Source: Thermoplasmata archaeon (lineage in GTDB: Archaea; Thermoplasmatota; Thermoplasmata; Methanomassiliicoccales; Methanomethylophilaceae). From it: DNA of 64,000 bases. The notes beneath the pieces were generated by a model. The model made no database searches, was not told the DNA's origin, and saw nothing but the letters and a program-made list of their open reading frames with translations. The translations under genes were made by a program, and so were the position numbers. Where the stretch lies: contig SUSU01000002.1 in the NCBI GenBank assembly GCA_015063225.1, positions 40,203 through 104,202 on the forward strand. Reading direction: 5' to 3'. Positions 32,498 through 40,520 of this stretch are shown here, piece by piece. Every line of letters starts with the position of its first letter. Position 1 is the first letter of the stretch.

Positions 32498-33559
32498 TTG
32501 GTGTACGTCGACAAGTACGTCAAAGAGACCGCCCGCAAGAACCAGCCCGAGGGCAGGTGGCCCTACATCAGGCTGGACCAGAACGAGAACCCGGACGGAG
32601 TCCCCCAATGGCTTTTCGACGAGGTGATGAAGGACGTCACTCCCTCCACCCTCGCCATGTACCCCGAGGAAGGCAATTTCGTCAGGAAATACGCCGGACT
32701 CGTGGGAGTTCCTCCCGAATGTGTGACCATCACCGACGGCAGCGTTGTCGCCATGGGCTACATGATCCACGTGTTCGGTCAGCCCGGGAAGAACCTCATC
32801 GTCGTCAACCCGACGTTCAATATGTATCACGCGTACGCCCACCTCAACGGGATGAACTCCGTTGCCATCGACTATGAGCCGGACCTTACGCTCGACACCA
32901 ACAAGATCCTCGATGCCATCGACGAGAACGCCGGTATGGTCGTGCTCGTCAACCCCAACATGCCTGTCGGCAACCCCTATCCTCCCGAGGATATCGTCAG
33001 GATAATCGAGAAGGCCTCGAAGTTCGGTGCGTTCGTACTCATCGATGAGGCCTACCACTACTTCTCCGACTGCCCCACCTCCATCCCCCTGACGCAGAAG
33101 TACGACAACGTCGCCGTGCTCAGGACGTTCTCCAAGATGCTCGCGGTCCCCGCCCTGAGGCTGGGGGCGATCATCAGCAGCGAGGAGAACATCCACTACG
33201 TCAACAACTGGAGGCCCCACTACACCGTCAACGCCATCACCCTGAAGTTCGGCGAGGCGATCGTAGACAACTTCGACAGACTCACGAAGGAGCTCGGGGA
33301 GAAGTTCGAGGAGGGAATGGATTACGTAAAATCCACCCTCAGTGCCGAGGGTTACGAGATAATCCCCAGCAGCGGATGTTTCCTCTGCATCAAGCTCAAG
33401 CACAGGGACATGGACTATGTGTTCGAGGAGCTGAAGAAGAGGAACATCCTCGTGTTCTGCGGCAGCGGCCTCCTGGAGAACTACGTCAGGCTGACCGTCA
33501 GCGCGAAGAAGTACATGGAGATGTTCGTGAAGGCTCTCCTTGAGATTGATAAACCCTGA
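32498..33559 (+). CDS. HisC-like class I/II aminotransferase
   Basis: 353-residue fold-type I PLP enzyme of the histidinol-phosphate aminotransferase group. Visible: RLDQNENPDG (25-34), NPTFNMY (104-110), VNPNMPVGNP (151-160), DEAYHYF (183-189) and the PLP lysine K213 in TFSKMLAVPALRLG. The start is TTG at 32498 or the adjacent GTG, after GAAGGTG. It could serve histidine biosynthesis, but its place among LicD, cytidylyltransferase and CDP-alcohol transferase genes makes an amino-alcohol or aminosugar phosphate possible. It forms a convergent hairpin pair with the next gene. Confidence 0.8.
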   Translation: MVYVDKYVKETARKNQPEGRWPYIRLDQNENPDGVPQWLFDEVMKDVTPSTLAMYPEEGNFVRKYAGLVGVPPECVTITDGSVVAMGYMIHVFGQPGKNLIVVNPTFNMYHAYAHLNGMNSVAIDYEPDLTLDTNKILDAIDENAGMVVLVNPNMPVGNPYPPEDIVRIIEKASKFGAFVLIDEAYHYFSDCPTSIPLTQKYDNVAVLRTFSKMLAVPALRLGAIISSEENIHYVNNWRPHYTVNAITLKFGEAIVDNFDRLTKELGEKFEEGMDYVKSTLSAEGYEIIPSSGCFLCIKLKHRDMDYVFEELKKRNILVFCGSGLLENYVRLTVSAKKYMEMFVKALLEIDKP

Positions 33560-33574
33560 AGGGTCCTCCCTTCA
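33557..33574. terminator. Hairpin formed by two convergent stop codons
   Basis: TGAAGGG-TCCT-CCCTTCA: the left end is the TGA of the aminotransferase (33557-33559) and the right end is the reverse-strand TGA of the CDP-alcohol transferase (33572-33574). It is a perfect 7-bp stem with a 4-nt loop that could serve both strands. Confidence 0.55.
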
Positions 33575-34375
33575 TTCCTTTTCAGCTTCCGCGCGGGTCT
33601 CCTCCGCGGAAGCATCCTGTCCTTCCTCGGGGGGATAGTACCTGGCCGGGATGCGGCGGTACAGCGTGGCGAACCTGGCGATGGATGCGGCGAAGTAACC
33701 GAGTCCGTAGGCGAGGACGAACAGCCACATCTGGTCGAAGATGGCGAAGAACACGATGAGGAACATCATGTTGGTGAAGGTCAGGGGGTTGATCGTCATG
33801 AAGATGATGAACTTCTTCATGCCGCCGAAGTTCCTGGCCTCGATGTCGTTGGAGCTGCCGATGGTGTCGTCGGGATTAGCCCTGCGGGCGAGGGTAGGCA
33901 TCAGCATGATGATGTCTATGCCGAGCCCGGCGATGGCCCCGAGGAAGATGTAGCAGACGTCGGGGATGAAGTCCCAGTAGGGACATCCGCCAGTGTGCCA
34001 GACTCCGATACCCGCGCACGTGAAGAGCGCGAAATACGAGACGGTGTGATTAATGAAATCCAGGAACGCACCCCTTCTCGAGAGGTGGTTCTTCAGGCGG
34101 GCAACGGCACCGTCCGCGTAATCCATGGAGTATGCGATTATCCAGCAGATGCCGGTGATGATGTTGAGATACCAGCAGTTGAATATCAGCAGAAGCGAGG
34201 ACAGGGTCATCATCGCCCCCCAGATCCAGGTGATCTGGTTGGGAGTGATGCGGGTCTTCAGGAAAAGGTAGGCGAGCTGGTATCCGAGATAACCGAAGAC
34301 GTGCCTTCCGATGAAGAAGTCGTCGTCCTCCTGGGAACGGATCATGTCGCGGACCTGCTTCCTCGTAATCTCCAT
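33572..34375 (-). CDS. CDP-alcohol phosphotransferase family protein with a variant active site
   Basis: 267-residue membrane protein with six or so hydrophobic spans. The signature reads MDYADGAVARLKNHLSRR then GAFLDFINH: the first three acidic positions are kept, but the fourth, which is the catalytic base in characterised members, is His (codon CAC) instead of Asp. It may use another base, act on an unusual alcohol, or be inactive. The tail is Glu/Ala-rich and hydrophilic. It lies in the glycan island near a cytidylyltransferase, so a CDP-linked substrate is plausible. It diverges from alg14. Confidence 0.8.
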   Translation of the reverse strand: MEITRKQVRDMIRSQEDDDFFIGRHVFGYLGYQLAYLFLKTRITPNQITWIWGAMMTLSSLLLIFNCWYLNIITGICWIIAYSMDYADGAVARLKNHLSRRGAFLDFINHTVSYFALFTCAGIGVWHTGGCPYWDFIPDVCYIFLGAIAGLGIDIIMLMPTLARRANPDDTIGSSNDIEARNFGGMKKFIIFMTINPLTFTNMMFLIVFFAIFDQMWLFVLAYGLGYFAASIARFATLYRRIPARYYPPEEGQDASAEETRAEAEKE

Positions 34376-34467
34376 GGAACCCGCTATCGGAAAAACAGTA
34401 TTAATCTAACGCTCCGATACGCAGTGCATACAACACGGGTCCGCAGCGGATCCGGGATGGGTTCAAC

Positions 34468-34914
34468 ATGAAGGTCGAACTGCTTTGCAGCTGGGGAGGA
34501 CACCTCCAGGAGATGCTGGAGATCCAAGAGGCGTGGAGCAGGTACGACCACGAGATCATCACCTACGAGAGCGAACGCGCGAGGGCGATGTCCGACACCG
34601 AGCCTATGCTCATAGTCTACCCCCCATGGAAGAGCATCCCACGTTTTCTCTGGGGTTTGGCCAAATCCGTCGTCCACGTGGTATTCGACCGTCCGGACGT
34701 CCTGATCAGCACCGGCATGGGATGGGTAGACATCGTCATCTTCCCCATCTGCAAGATACTGGGGACATACACCATCTACATCGAATCCGGCGGGAACGTC
34801 GATTACATCTCCGGTACGGGTAACTTCGTCAGGAGGTTCGCCGACCGCTTCCTCGTCAGGTGGGAGGGTCTCGCCTAGGAGATCGGTGCGGAATACAGGG
34901 GCGGGGTAATCTGA
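34468..34914 (+). CDS. Alg14-like glycosyltransferase subunit with in-frame TAG
   Basis: Membrane-anchoring half of an Alg13/Alg14-type (PssD/PssE-like) glycosyltransferase. The N-terminus MKVELLCSWGGHLQEMLEI has the GGH loop, and a hydrophobic stretch near 85-105 precedes YIESGGNVDY. The frame meets TAG at 34876-34878 after VRWEGLA, then continues EIGAEYRGGVI to TGA at 34912-34914. Family members end in a segment like VQWEELA-x-x-Y-x-x-A-x-Y-x-G, so the TAG lies inside conserved sequence. Read through, possibly as pyrrolysine, the protein has 148 residues; otherwise 136. Read-through ends exactly at the alg13 start. Confidence 0.7.
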
Positions 34915-35414
34915 TCTTCGTGACCATAGGTATGAACGACGCCCCGTGGAACGGGCTCTTCTCCCGCATGGACGACTACGCCGCCCGTACCGGCGAGGAG
35001 GTCATCATGCAGGTCGGGAACACGGGTTTCGAAGGGAAGCACACCGAGTGCTTCAAGTTCGGGACCAACGACAGCATGAAGGCAATCTACGACCGCGCGG
35101 ACCTCATTGTGTGCCATGCGGGCCTCGGGACCATACTGAACGCATTGGAGCGCAACATCCCCGTGGTGATGATCCCCCGTGTCGTGGTCGTCCCGGAGCT
35201 CACCAGGGACCAACAGGGTGCCGTGGCCGAGAAGGTCGAGAAGATCGGCCGCGGAGTGGTCGTCAACGACCTCGACGATGTGTTCGAAGGGATCGAGAAG
35301 GCGAGGGCGCTGGAATTCCCTCCCTACAAACGCGACGATTCCCTCGTGAGGTTCCTCATAGATCTCCTCGCCGAGATCGACGCTGGTCACATGAAGACCG
35401 AGAAGAGGCGCTGA
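34911..35414 (+). CDS. Alg13-like catalytic glycosyltransferase subunit, probable CTG start
   Basis: 167-residue GT-B C-terminal-type domain that pairs with Alg14 and binds the NDP-sugar donor. The core IFVTIGMNDAPWNGLFSRMD and the donor motif CHAGLGTILNALERNIPVV are clear. The homologous N-terminus starts at LIFVTIG, where the only candidate initiator is CTG at 34911, overlapping the alg14 read-through stop as CTGA. Alternatives are GTG at 34860, which adds 17 unlike residues, or GTG at 34920, which removes the first beta strand. The gene ends within the 3' end of the convergent flippase gene. Confidence 0.78.
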   Translation: MIFVTIGMNDAPWNGLFSRMDDYAARTGEEVIMQVGNTGFEGKHTECFKFGTNDSMKAIYDRADLIVCHAGLGTILNALERNIPVVMIPRVVVVPELTRDQQGAVAEKVEKIGRGVVVNDLDDVFEGIEKARALEFPPYKRDDSLVRFLIDLLAEIDAGHMKTEKRR

Positions 35415-36943
35415 AGCTGACCGGGCAGGAACTTGGAGGCCATCTCTTTCTCTTCCTTCCTGAGGAGCACCTTGAACATAACGAGGAGATATATCCCGTA
35501 GAGTACGAAGAACAACGGGATAACATAGAGCCAGGAGCCCGGCAGATCGATAATCTCCGAGAGTCCCCACATGAGGGCCGCACACCCGAACATTACCGCC
35601 GTGCCGAAGAGTACGGGTTTGAGGAAATGGAAGCGCGGGGTACCTACGATCCTCTCGTCGAACAGCAGCGTCGACACCATGTATGCGAGGGTGCAGAGCA
35701 TCCATACGATTGTGACCCCCTCGACCCCGTAGTCCGTGAAAGCGGCCACGCATACTCCGCAGATGACGTTGATTATGCCGAAAGCGAGGGTTAGCCTCGC
35801 CAGTTTCCCGATCTTCAGATAGGCGATGGGGATGTCGAACATGATCGTCACCGCACAGTAGATGACGTCGCCCACCAGCGCGATCCTGGCGATCTCCGCG
35901 AGGTAGGCGCGCTCGGCCCCGACCCAGGCGGTGAGCACCTCGGGCGCGAACACAATCAGGAACGCCACGGGCATGGCGAACATGAGGGCCACGAACTTCA
36001 GTCCGGCCCTCATCATCCCGGCCATCCTCTCATCGTCGTGTTCGGCGTAGCAGTCGTAGATGAGGGGTTCGAAGGACGTGGTCACGGAGTAGCAGGCAGT
36101 GTGGATCATGGAAACGAGCGATGACACCACCGCGAAACCAGCTTCCGCCTCGGAACCGAGTATGATGTTGATGATGACGAGGGAGGCGCTGATGTACAGC
36201 ATGTCTCCGATCTTCATCATCACCGCCCCGGCTCCGAGCGCGCTCATCTTCTTGAAGAGCGACTTGTCGTAGAGGGAATAGCGCATCCTCATGACGGGGT
36301 AGGCGCGTTTAGCGAGGTACGCCACAATCGTTATGAGGAAGAGGGACGACACGAAGTATGCGAGTCCGACGTACTCGAGGCTGGGGGTGCCGAAGGAGAA
36401 CATGACGACGACGATCCCCACCTGGACAAAGGTGTAGACGAGCCTCGCCGCGTAGAGGTTGTAGAGGGTGTTGAATGCGTTGAACACCGGGGTGTACGCC
36501 GACGTCAGCGCGGTGATGAGGGATCCCCCGAGTACGAGCAGGAACATAATCTGCACCTCGGAGTCGGCGTTGTCGTCGACACCGAAGATGTACGGCGATG
36601 CTACGGATAGGAGGATGACTATGGGGATGAGCATCATGCAGATGCGGAGTATCCCGAAGAACCCGGTGGACAGCGTATCGGAAGCGTCATCCTTGTTGTG
36701 GATGTCGATGGTGGAATATCTCGAACAGGCGGATCCCAGCGAATCCGTGAGAATCATGACGTACGAGGACATGGTCGTGGCCAGCGGGATGATACCGTAG
36801 CTGGCCATGCCCAGCGTATCGATGTAGTATGGGACCAGCAGGATTCCCACGAGCGCCATCACGACCGTCCTGGTGACGTTCATGAGGATGTTCAGGGGGG
36901 TCCTGCGGAGGAAGTTCGAGCCTGCCATGAGTCGTTTTCGCAT
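35387..36943 (-). CDS. Wzx-like flippase of the polysaccharide transporter family
   Basis: 518-residue integral membrane protein with about fourteen hydrophobic spans, resembling MATE/MVF-superfamily flippases that move lipid-linked oligosaccharides to the outside. N-terminal NVTRTVVMALVGILLVPYYI and a GMASYGIIPLATTMSSYV segment match the family. The TATA box (TTTTAAAATAG, 36950-36961) is so close that transcription may start inside the frame, making the ATG at 36928 (MAGSNFL) a strong alternative. It overlaps alg13 by 28 bp. It probably exports the glycan made by the surrounding enzymes. Confidence 0.85.
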   Translation of the reverse strand: MRKRLMAGSNFLRRTPLNILMNVTRTVVMALVGILLVPYYIDTLGMASYGIIPLATTMSSYVMILTDSLGSACSRYSTIDIHNKDDASDTLSTGFFGILRICMMLIPIVILLSVASPYIFGVDDNADSEVQIMFLLVLGGSLITALTSAYTPVFNAFNTLYNLYAARLVYTFVQVGIVVVMFSFGTPSLEYVGLAYFVSSLFLITIVAYLAKRAYPVMRMRYSLYDKSLFKKMSALGAGAVMMKIGDMLYISASLVIINIILGSEAEAGFAVVSSLVSMIHTACYSVTTSFEPLIYDCYAEHDDERMAGMMRAGLKFVALMFAMPVAFLIVFAPEVLTAWVGAERAYLAEIARIALVGDVIYCAVTIMFDIPIAYLKIGKLARLTLAFGIINVICGVCVAAFTDYGVEGVTIVWMLCTLAYMVSTLLFDERIVGTPRFHFLKPVLFGTAVMFGCAALMWGLSEIIDLPGSWLYVIPLFFVLYGIYLLVMFKVLLRKEEKEMASKFLPGQLQRLFSVFM

Positions 36944-36961
36944 AGGCCCTCTATTTTAAAA

Positions 36962-36987
36962 CAGTCGCGCCCGCTCGGGCGCGACTG
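36962..36987. repeat. Perfect 11-bp palindrome in a divergent promoter
   Basis: CAGTCGCGCCC-GCTC-GGGCGCGACTG. It lies directly upstream of the flippase TATA box and about 20 bp upstream of the TATA-like box (about 37008-37021) of the rightward gene. Since both flanking genes read away from it, it is not a terminator. It may be an operator. Confidence 0.55.
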
Positions 36988-37052
36988 GGGTTCTCCGGTT
37001 TAGGGCGATATTGTTTATTAGCATCAGCCGATAACAATCCAGAACGGAGGAA

Positions 37053-38063
37053 ATGCTCGTGCGCCAATCAAGGACGGACATCATAGTCGTGATAGCGGTG
37101 GCACTGCTGGCACTGATGGTGGCCGGTGAGCTGGGCGCATACGCTTTCCATCCCAACAGCTATTCCGCCTCGGCCGAATGGGACGGGAGCACCGTGGAGT
37201 ACACGGTGGAATCGAACGGTTCCGACGGTTACGCCGCGGTGGCGATGCAGGGGTCGTCCCCCGTCGAGGAGCTCGTGATCTACATCGACGAATCCTTCGA
37301 TGATAACCTCGACGATGCCCGCGAGGTGTGCCGGGTGCTCGGTTTCGACCAGGGTTCCATGGCGGACCAGTTGACCAAACAGCTCTCCATGAGGGGGATG
37401 TCCGAGGTCTCCGAGGAGGATTCCTCCGGGCTGTCCGATTTCGTGAACTCCACCAAGGCCGATGCCGCGGGGAAGGGGATATTCGTCGCGGGTTATGCGC
37501 TCCCCTCCTCTGTCTACACCGGCAGCGCGTCCGATCCTATTTTCGAATGGATTTCCAACGGCGGGAGGCTCTATTGGGCTTCTTCAGAGATTGGGAGGTT
37601 CTATTCGGACGAATCCGGCATCCACGAGGTCCCCGGAAACGAAACCCTGTTCTTCGGGACGGAGGGGTGCATCTTCGGCGATTCGGCCGTGGCAACGGAG
37701 ACCGATCCGGCCGGATTGTGCGATGTGTTCACCCTCCAATGCAACGACATGGATTACGCGCTGAGCATGTCGGTCCCGGGAGTCCTATCCATGGGGTACG
37801 TGCATGACGGTTTCGCGTCCGTGTCCCTGGTGGGTATGGGTGCGGGAAGCGTCTGCGTCTTCAGCGGTACCCTCGGGATTAGGCAGACCGAGGACATGGC
37901 CCAGGTCATAGCCGCGGGCATCACGGACGATACCGTGGTTCTCGATACCCGTCAGGGTGAGGTGAAGGGCGAGACGGGCGGGTCGTTCACGGGCCCCCAG
38001 GATTCTCTATACATCTACATCGGCGGCGTGAACACAGTGTTCGGGAGGTTGTTCGTTGATTGA
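37053..38063 (+). CDS. Membrane-anchored extracytoplasmic protein of unknown function
   Basis: 336 residues. A single N-terminal hydrophobic helix (about 10-31, IIVVIAVALLALMVAGELGA) after a short basic start suggests a signal anchor with the rest outside the cell. The exterior part is acidic, with motifs such as VIYIDESFDDNLDDARE and ISNGGRLYWASSEIGRFY; the last recalls the small-residue turn of glutamine-amidotransferase-like folds, but no catalytic triad is evident. The ATG or preceding frame at 37053 follows GGAGGAA. It overlaps the GT-C gene by 8 bp, so they are probably partners. I do not recognise the family. Confidence 0.75.
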   Translation: MLVRQSRTDIIVVIAVALLALMVAGELGAYAFHPNSYSASAEWDGSTVEYTVESNGSDGYAAVAMQGSSPVEELVIYIDESFDDNLDDAREVCRVLGFDQGSMADQLTKQLSMRGMSEVSEEDSSGLSDFVNSTKADAAGKGIFVAGYALPSSVYTGSASDPIFEWISNGGRLYWASSEIGRFYSDESGIHEVPGNETLFFGTEGCIFGDSAVATETDPAGLCDVFTLQCNDMDYALSMSVPGVLSMGYVHDGFASVSLVGMGAGSVCVFSGTLGIRQTEDMAQVIAAGITDDTVVLDTRQGEVKGETGGSFTGPQDSLYIYIGGVNTVFGRLFVD

Positions 38064-39417
38064 CCTCCTCCGCAAGGCGGCCGACCCTGCCGTGGACCGT
38101 ATACTGCGTATGGAGCATCCGTTGCTCATAGCCATACTGGCTCTTGTCATTGTGCATCTCATCCTGATGCCGTTCTGCATTGAATACGACATCAACTACT
38201 GGTCGTACGTCACCCGTAACATACGTGCCGGATACGGTCTTTACGAGCTCGACGGATACTACTACACGCCCGTCTGGGGATACGTCATCTCCTTCGTGAA
38301 CATGGTGTCGACATATCTCGTACCCGGTCTCGGTCTCCTCTCCGTGAGGGTCTTCGGGGCCCTCGGCATCGAGGCCATCGATCCGACGTATTTCACGACC
38401 GCCACGACCGTGTCCCTGACGTTCGCTTACCTCATCAAGATCCCGCTCATGGTCAGCAACATCGTCATGGCGTATCTGGTCCATTGGCTGGTGATGGACG
38501 CCACCCAGTCCCGGAGGAAGGCGATGGTGGCATTCTTCCTCACCGGTCTCTGCCCCATAATCATCGGGACCACATGTCTGACGGGCATGCCCGATACGTT
38601 CTCGGCGACGTTCATCCTCCTGACGATCATCCTCGTCAGGAAGGATTACCCTCTGATTGCGGGGATGACCTTCGCCGCCGCGGTACTGACCAAGTTCTTC
38701 CCCGTCTTCCTCCTCCCGATCCTTATCGTCTGGGTCATTTTCAGGAAGTCCAGGGCGGACAGTGTCCGCGACCTGTTCCTCGCGTTGGTCGGGGCGGTCG
38801 TCATGGCCGCAATCATACTCCTCCCGGCCGTTCTCGAAGGGAATCTGATGGAGTGCTTTGCATTCATCTCCGACCGTGCATCCACCGGCGGGGAGTCGTC
38901 GATCATCGACATCATCGTATCGAAATCGAGGGTGGTCTTCTACGGGGCGCTCCTCATCGTGTCCCTGATCCTGGCGTTGAAGATGCGCAAGGCACCACAG
39001 GGCCTCATGGACGGGCGCATGATGTCGGCCTCCTTCCTCATGATGGTCCTCTGCATGATGTACCCGCCCGCACCTCAGTACGTGGTCGTCATGATCCCGT
39101 TCCTGGTGTATTTCGCGGCGGCGGAGGATGGCAGGTACTACAATTCCTGGCTCATCCTCGCGGTGAGTGCGTTCCTGTTCGTCGCGGTGACCAACGGGTC
39201 GGTGCTCATGACACTGGCGGAATGGACGACCGTGATGTCCGTGGATGCCGCCATGGGTCTGTTCGACTGGTATCAGAACACGTTGTTCGGTGTGACGTAT
39301 ATGGACATACAGTACTATGTCGGCGGCGCGTTGCAGTACATCGGCATAGCCTCCGCCTTACTGATATTCCTCGACGGTGCGGGGCTTCTGCGCCTGAAAC
39401 ACCGGAAAACGGTGTGA
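38056..39417 (+). CDS. GT-C-like polytopic mannosyltransferase-type protein
   Basis: 453-residue membrane protein with about ten to twelve spans, resembling GT87/PIG-M-like polyprenol-dependent transferases: an early loop YDINYWSYVTRNIRAGYGLY with acidic residues, then TGMPDTFSATFILL and LTKFFPVFLLP. The start is TTG at 38056, inside the end of the previous gene, with GGGAGG 7 bp upstream. Its stop meets the stop of the convergent GT2 gene with no gap (TGATCA). The substrate is unknown; a lipid-linked sugar donor is assumed from the fold. Confidence 0.75.
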   Translation: MIDLLRKAADPAVDRILRMEHPLLIAILALVIVHLILMPFCIEYDINYWSYVTRNIRAGYGLYELDGYYYTPVWGYVISFVNMVSTYLVPGLGLLSVRVFGALGIEAIDPTYFTTATTVSLTFAYLIKIPLMVSNIVMAYLVHWLVMDATQSRRKAMVAFFLTGLCPIIIGTTCLTGMPDTFSATFILLTIILVRKDYPLIAGMTFAAAVLTKFFPVFLLPILIVWVIFRKSRADSVRDLFLALVGAVVMAAIILLPAVLEGNLMECFAFISDRASTGGESSIIDIIVSKSRVVFYGALLIVSLILALKMRKAPQGLMDGRMMSASFLMMVLCMMYPPAPQYVVVMIPFLVYFAAAEDGRYYNSWLILAVSAFLFVAVTNGSVLMTLAEWTTVMSVDAAMGLFDWYQNTLFGVTYMDIQYYVGGALQYIGIASALLIFLDGAGLLRLKHRKTV

Positions 39418-40308
39418 TCAGACCTTCTTGGTGCTCTCGACGGGGTCCCACACGGCCATGGTGTCCTCGCCGGCTTCGACGTGCCTCTCGGCCTCCTTGC
39501 GGCACTGGGATTCGAGCCTCAGGGTGTAATACGTCTTGAACGGGTGGAACCCGAGTTCGCGGATGGTCTTGAAGTAGGCCTTCGCGAGGTACTTCTTGTT
39601 CCAGGTGGGGATGCTGAAATCGTAGGTCTTCTTCATGTTGACCTCGCCGATGTTCACGCGGATCCTCTGTTTCCTGAAGTCCTCCTCGGTCTCGGGGCCG
39701 CGGTTGACGCAGATGCATTCGGGGGCGTAGACGCAGATGTATCCCTTGCGTTCCAGTTCCATCCTGATGATGTCCTCGTCGGACTGGAAGTCGGTGCGCA
39801 GGCGGGTGCCGATGTCCCTGAACGCTATGAGCTCCCCGATCTTGGGGTTCTTGAGAGCGAGGTAGTGGTGCATCAGCCACATGAGGTTGACCGCGAACCC
39901 GACCTTGTCCTTGGGGTCGTTGGTGGGTATCGGCCTGCCGCCGGTGATGCCGACCTTGGGGTCCTTGAAGGGCAGGACGAGTTTCTCGAGGGAGTCCTCG
40001 GTCCCGAAAAGGTTGTCGGCGTTGAGCATGACGACGATGTCGCAGGTCTTGTTGTCCAGATAGCAGTTGATGGCGGAGTTCTTTCCCTCCCTCTTCTCCT
40101 GGACGATGAGTTTCAGCGTGGGGAACTCGTTCATCAGCTCGCGGACCTTGTCGTCGGTCCCGTCGGTGCTGCCGCTGGAGACGACGAGCACCTCCTTCAC
40201 GTTGGCGTACTCGGTCTTCTGGGAGTAGATGGACCTGATGGACTTCTCCACGGTCTGCACTTCGTTGTAAGCGCATATGCCGACCGTTATGTCGATCCTT
40301 TCCTCCAT
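39418..40308 (-). CDS. GT2-family glycosyltransferase
   Basis: 296-residue GT-A transferase: ITVGICAYNEVQTVEKSIRS (6-25), SSGSTDGTDDKV and VVMLNADNLF carrying the metal-binding acidic site. The later SDEDIIRMELERKGY and NRGPETEEDFRKQRIR resemble the ED and R/QxxRW-like regions of processive-type GT2 enzymes, though no membrane helices are present. It has its own promoter (TATA-like near 40336-40350). It closes the glycan island and abuts the GT-C gene tail to tail. Confidence 0.84.
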   Translation of the reverse strand: MEERIDITVGICAYNEVQTVEKSIRSIYSQKTEYANVKEVLVVSSGSTDGTDDKVRELMNEFPTLKLIVQEKREGKNSAINCYLDNKTCDIVVMLNADNLFGTEDSLEKLVLPFKDPKVGITGGRPIPTNDPKDKVGFAVNLMWLMHHYLALKNPKIGELIAFRDIGTRLRTDFQSDEDIIRMELERKGYICVYAPECICVNRGPETEEDFRKQRIRVNIGEVNMKKTYDFSIPTWNKKYLAKAYFKTIRELGFHPFKTYYTLRLESQCRKEAERHVEAGEDTMAVWDPVESTKKV

Positions 40309-40475
40309 AGTATGACCGTATCGGCGAATGATACGCGGGTTATAATACTATTCGTGTTTCGAAGCATTCGTCAGGTAATCTAAATCCTGCATCTGGCATA
40401 TTCCCGCGGCGGGGTCGGACAGGCGTCCGGCGGGCGGTCCCGGAGGCATATCGGCACCTTCCCTCTCCTTAGGAT

Positions 40476-40486
40476 AATTATATAAG
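40476..40486 (+). promoter_or_regulatory. TATA box of the S6e-aIF2gamma operon
   Basis: AATTATATAAG, about 35-45 bp before the S6e ATG at 40521; it fits an archaeal promoter with a short leader. Confidence 0.6.
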
Positions 40487-40520
40487 GGGTACGCGATTAG
40501 GGCGGTCCACAGGTGTTCAA

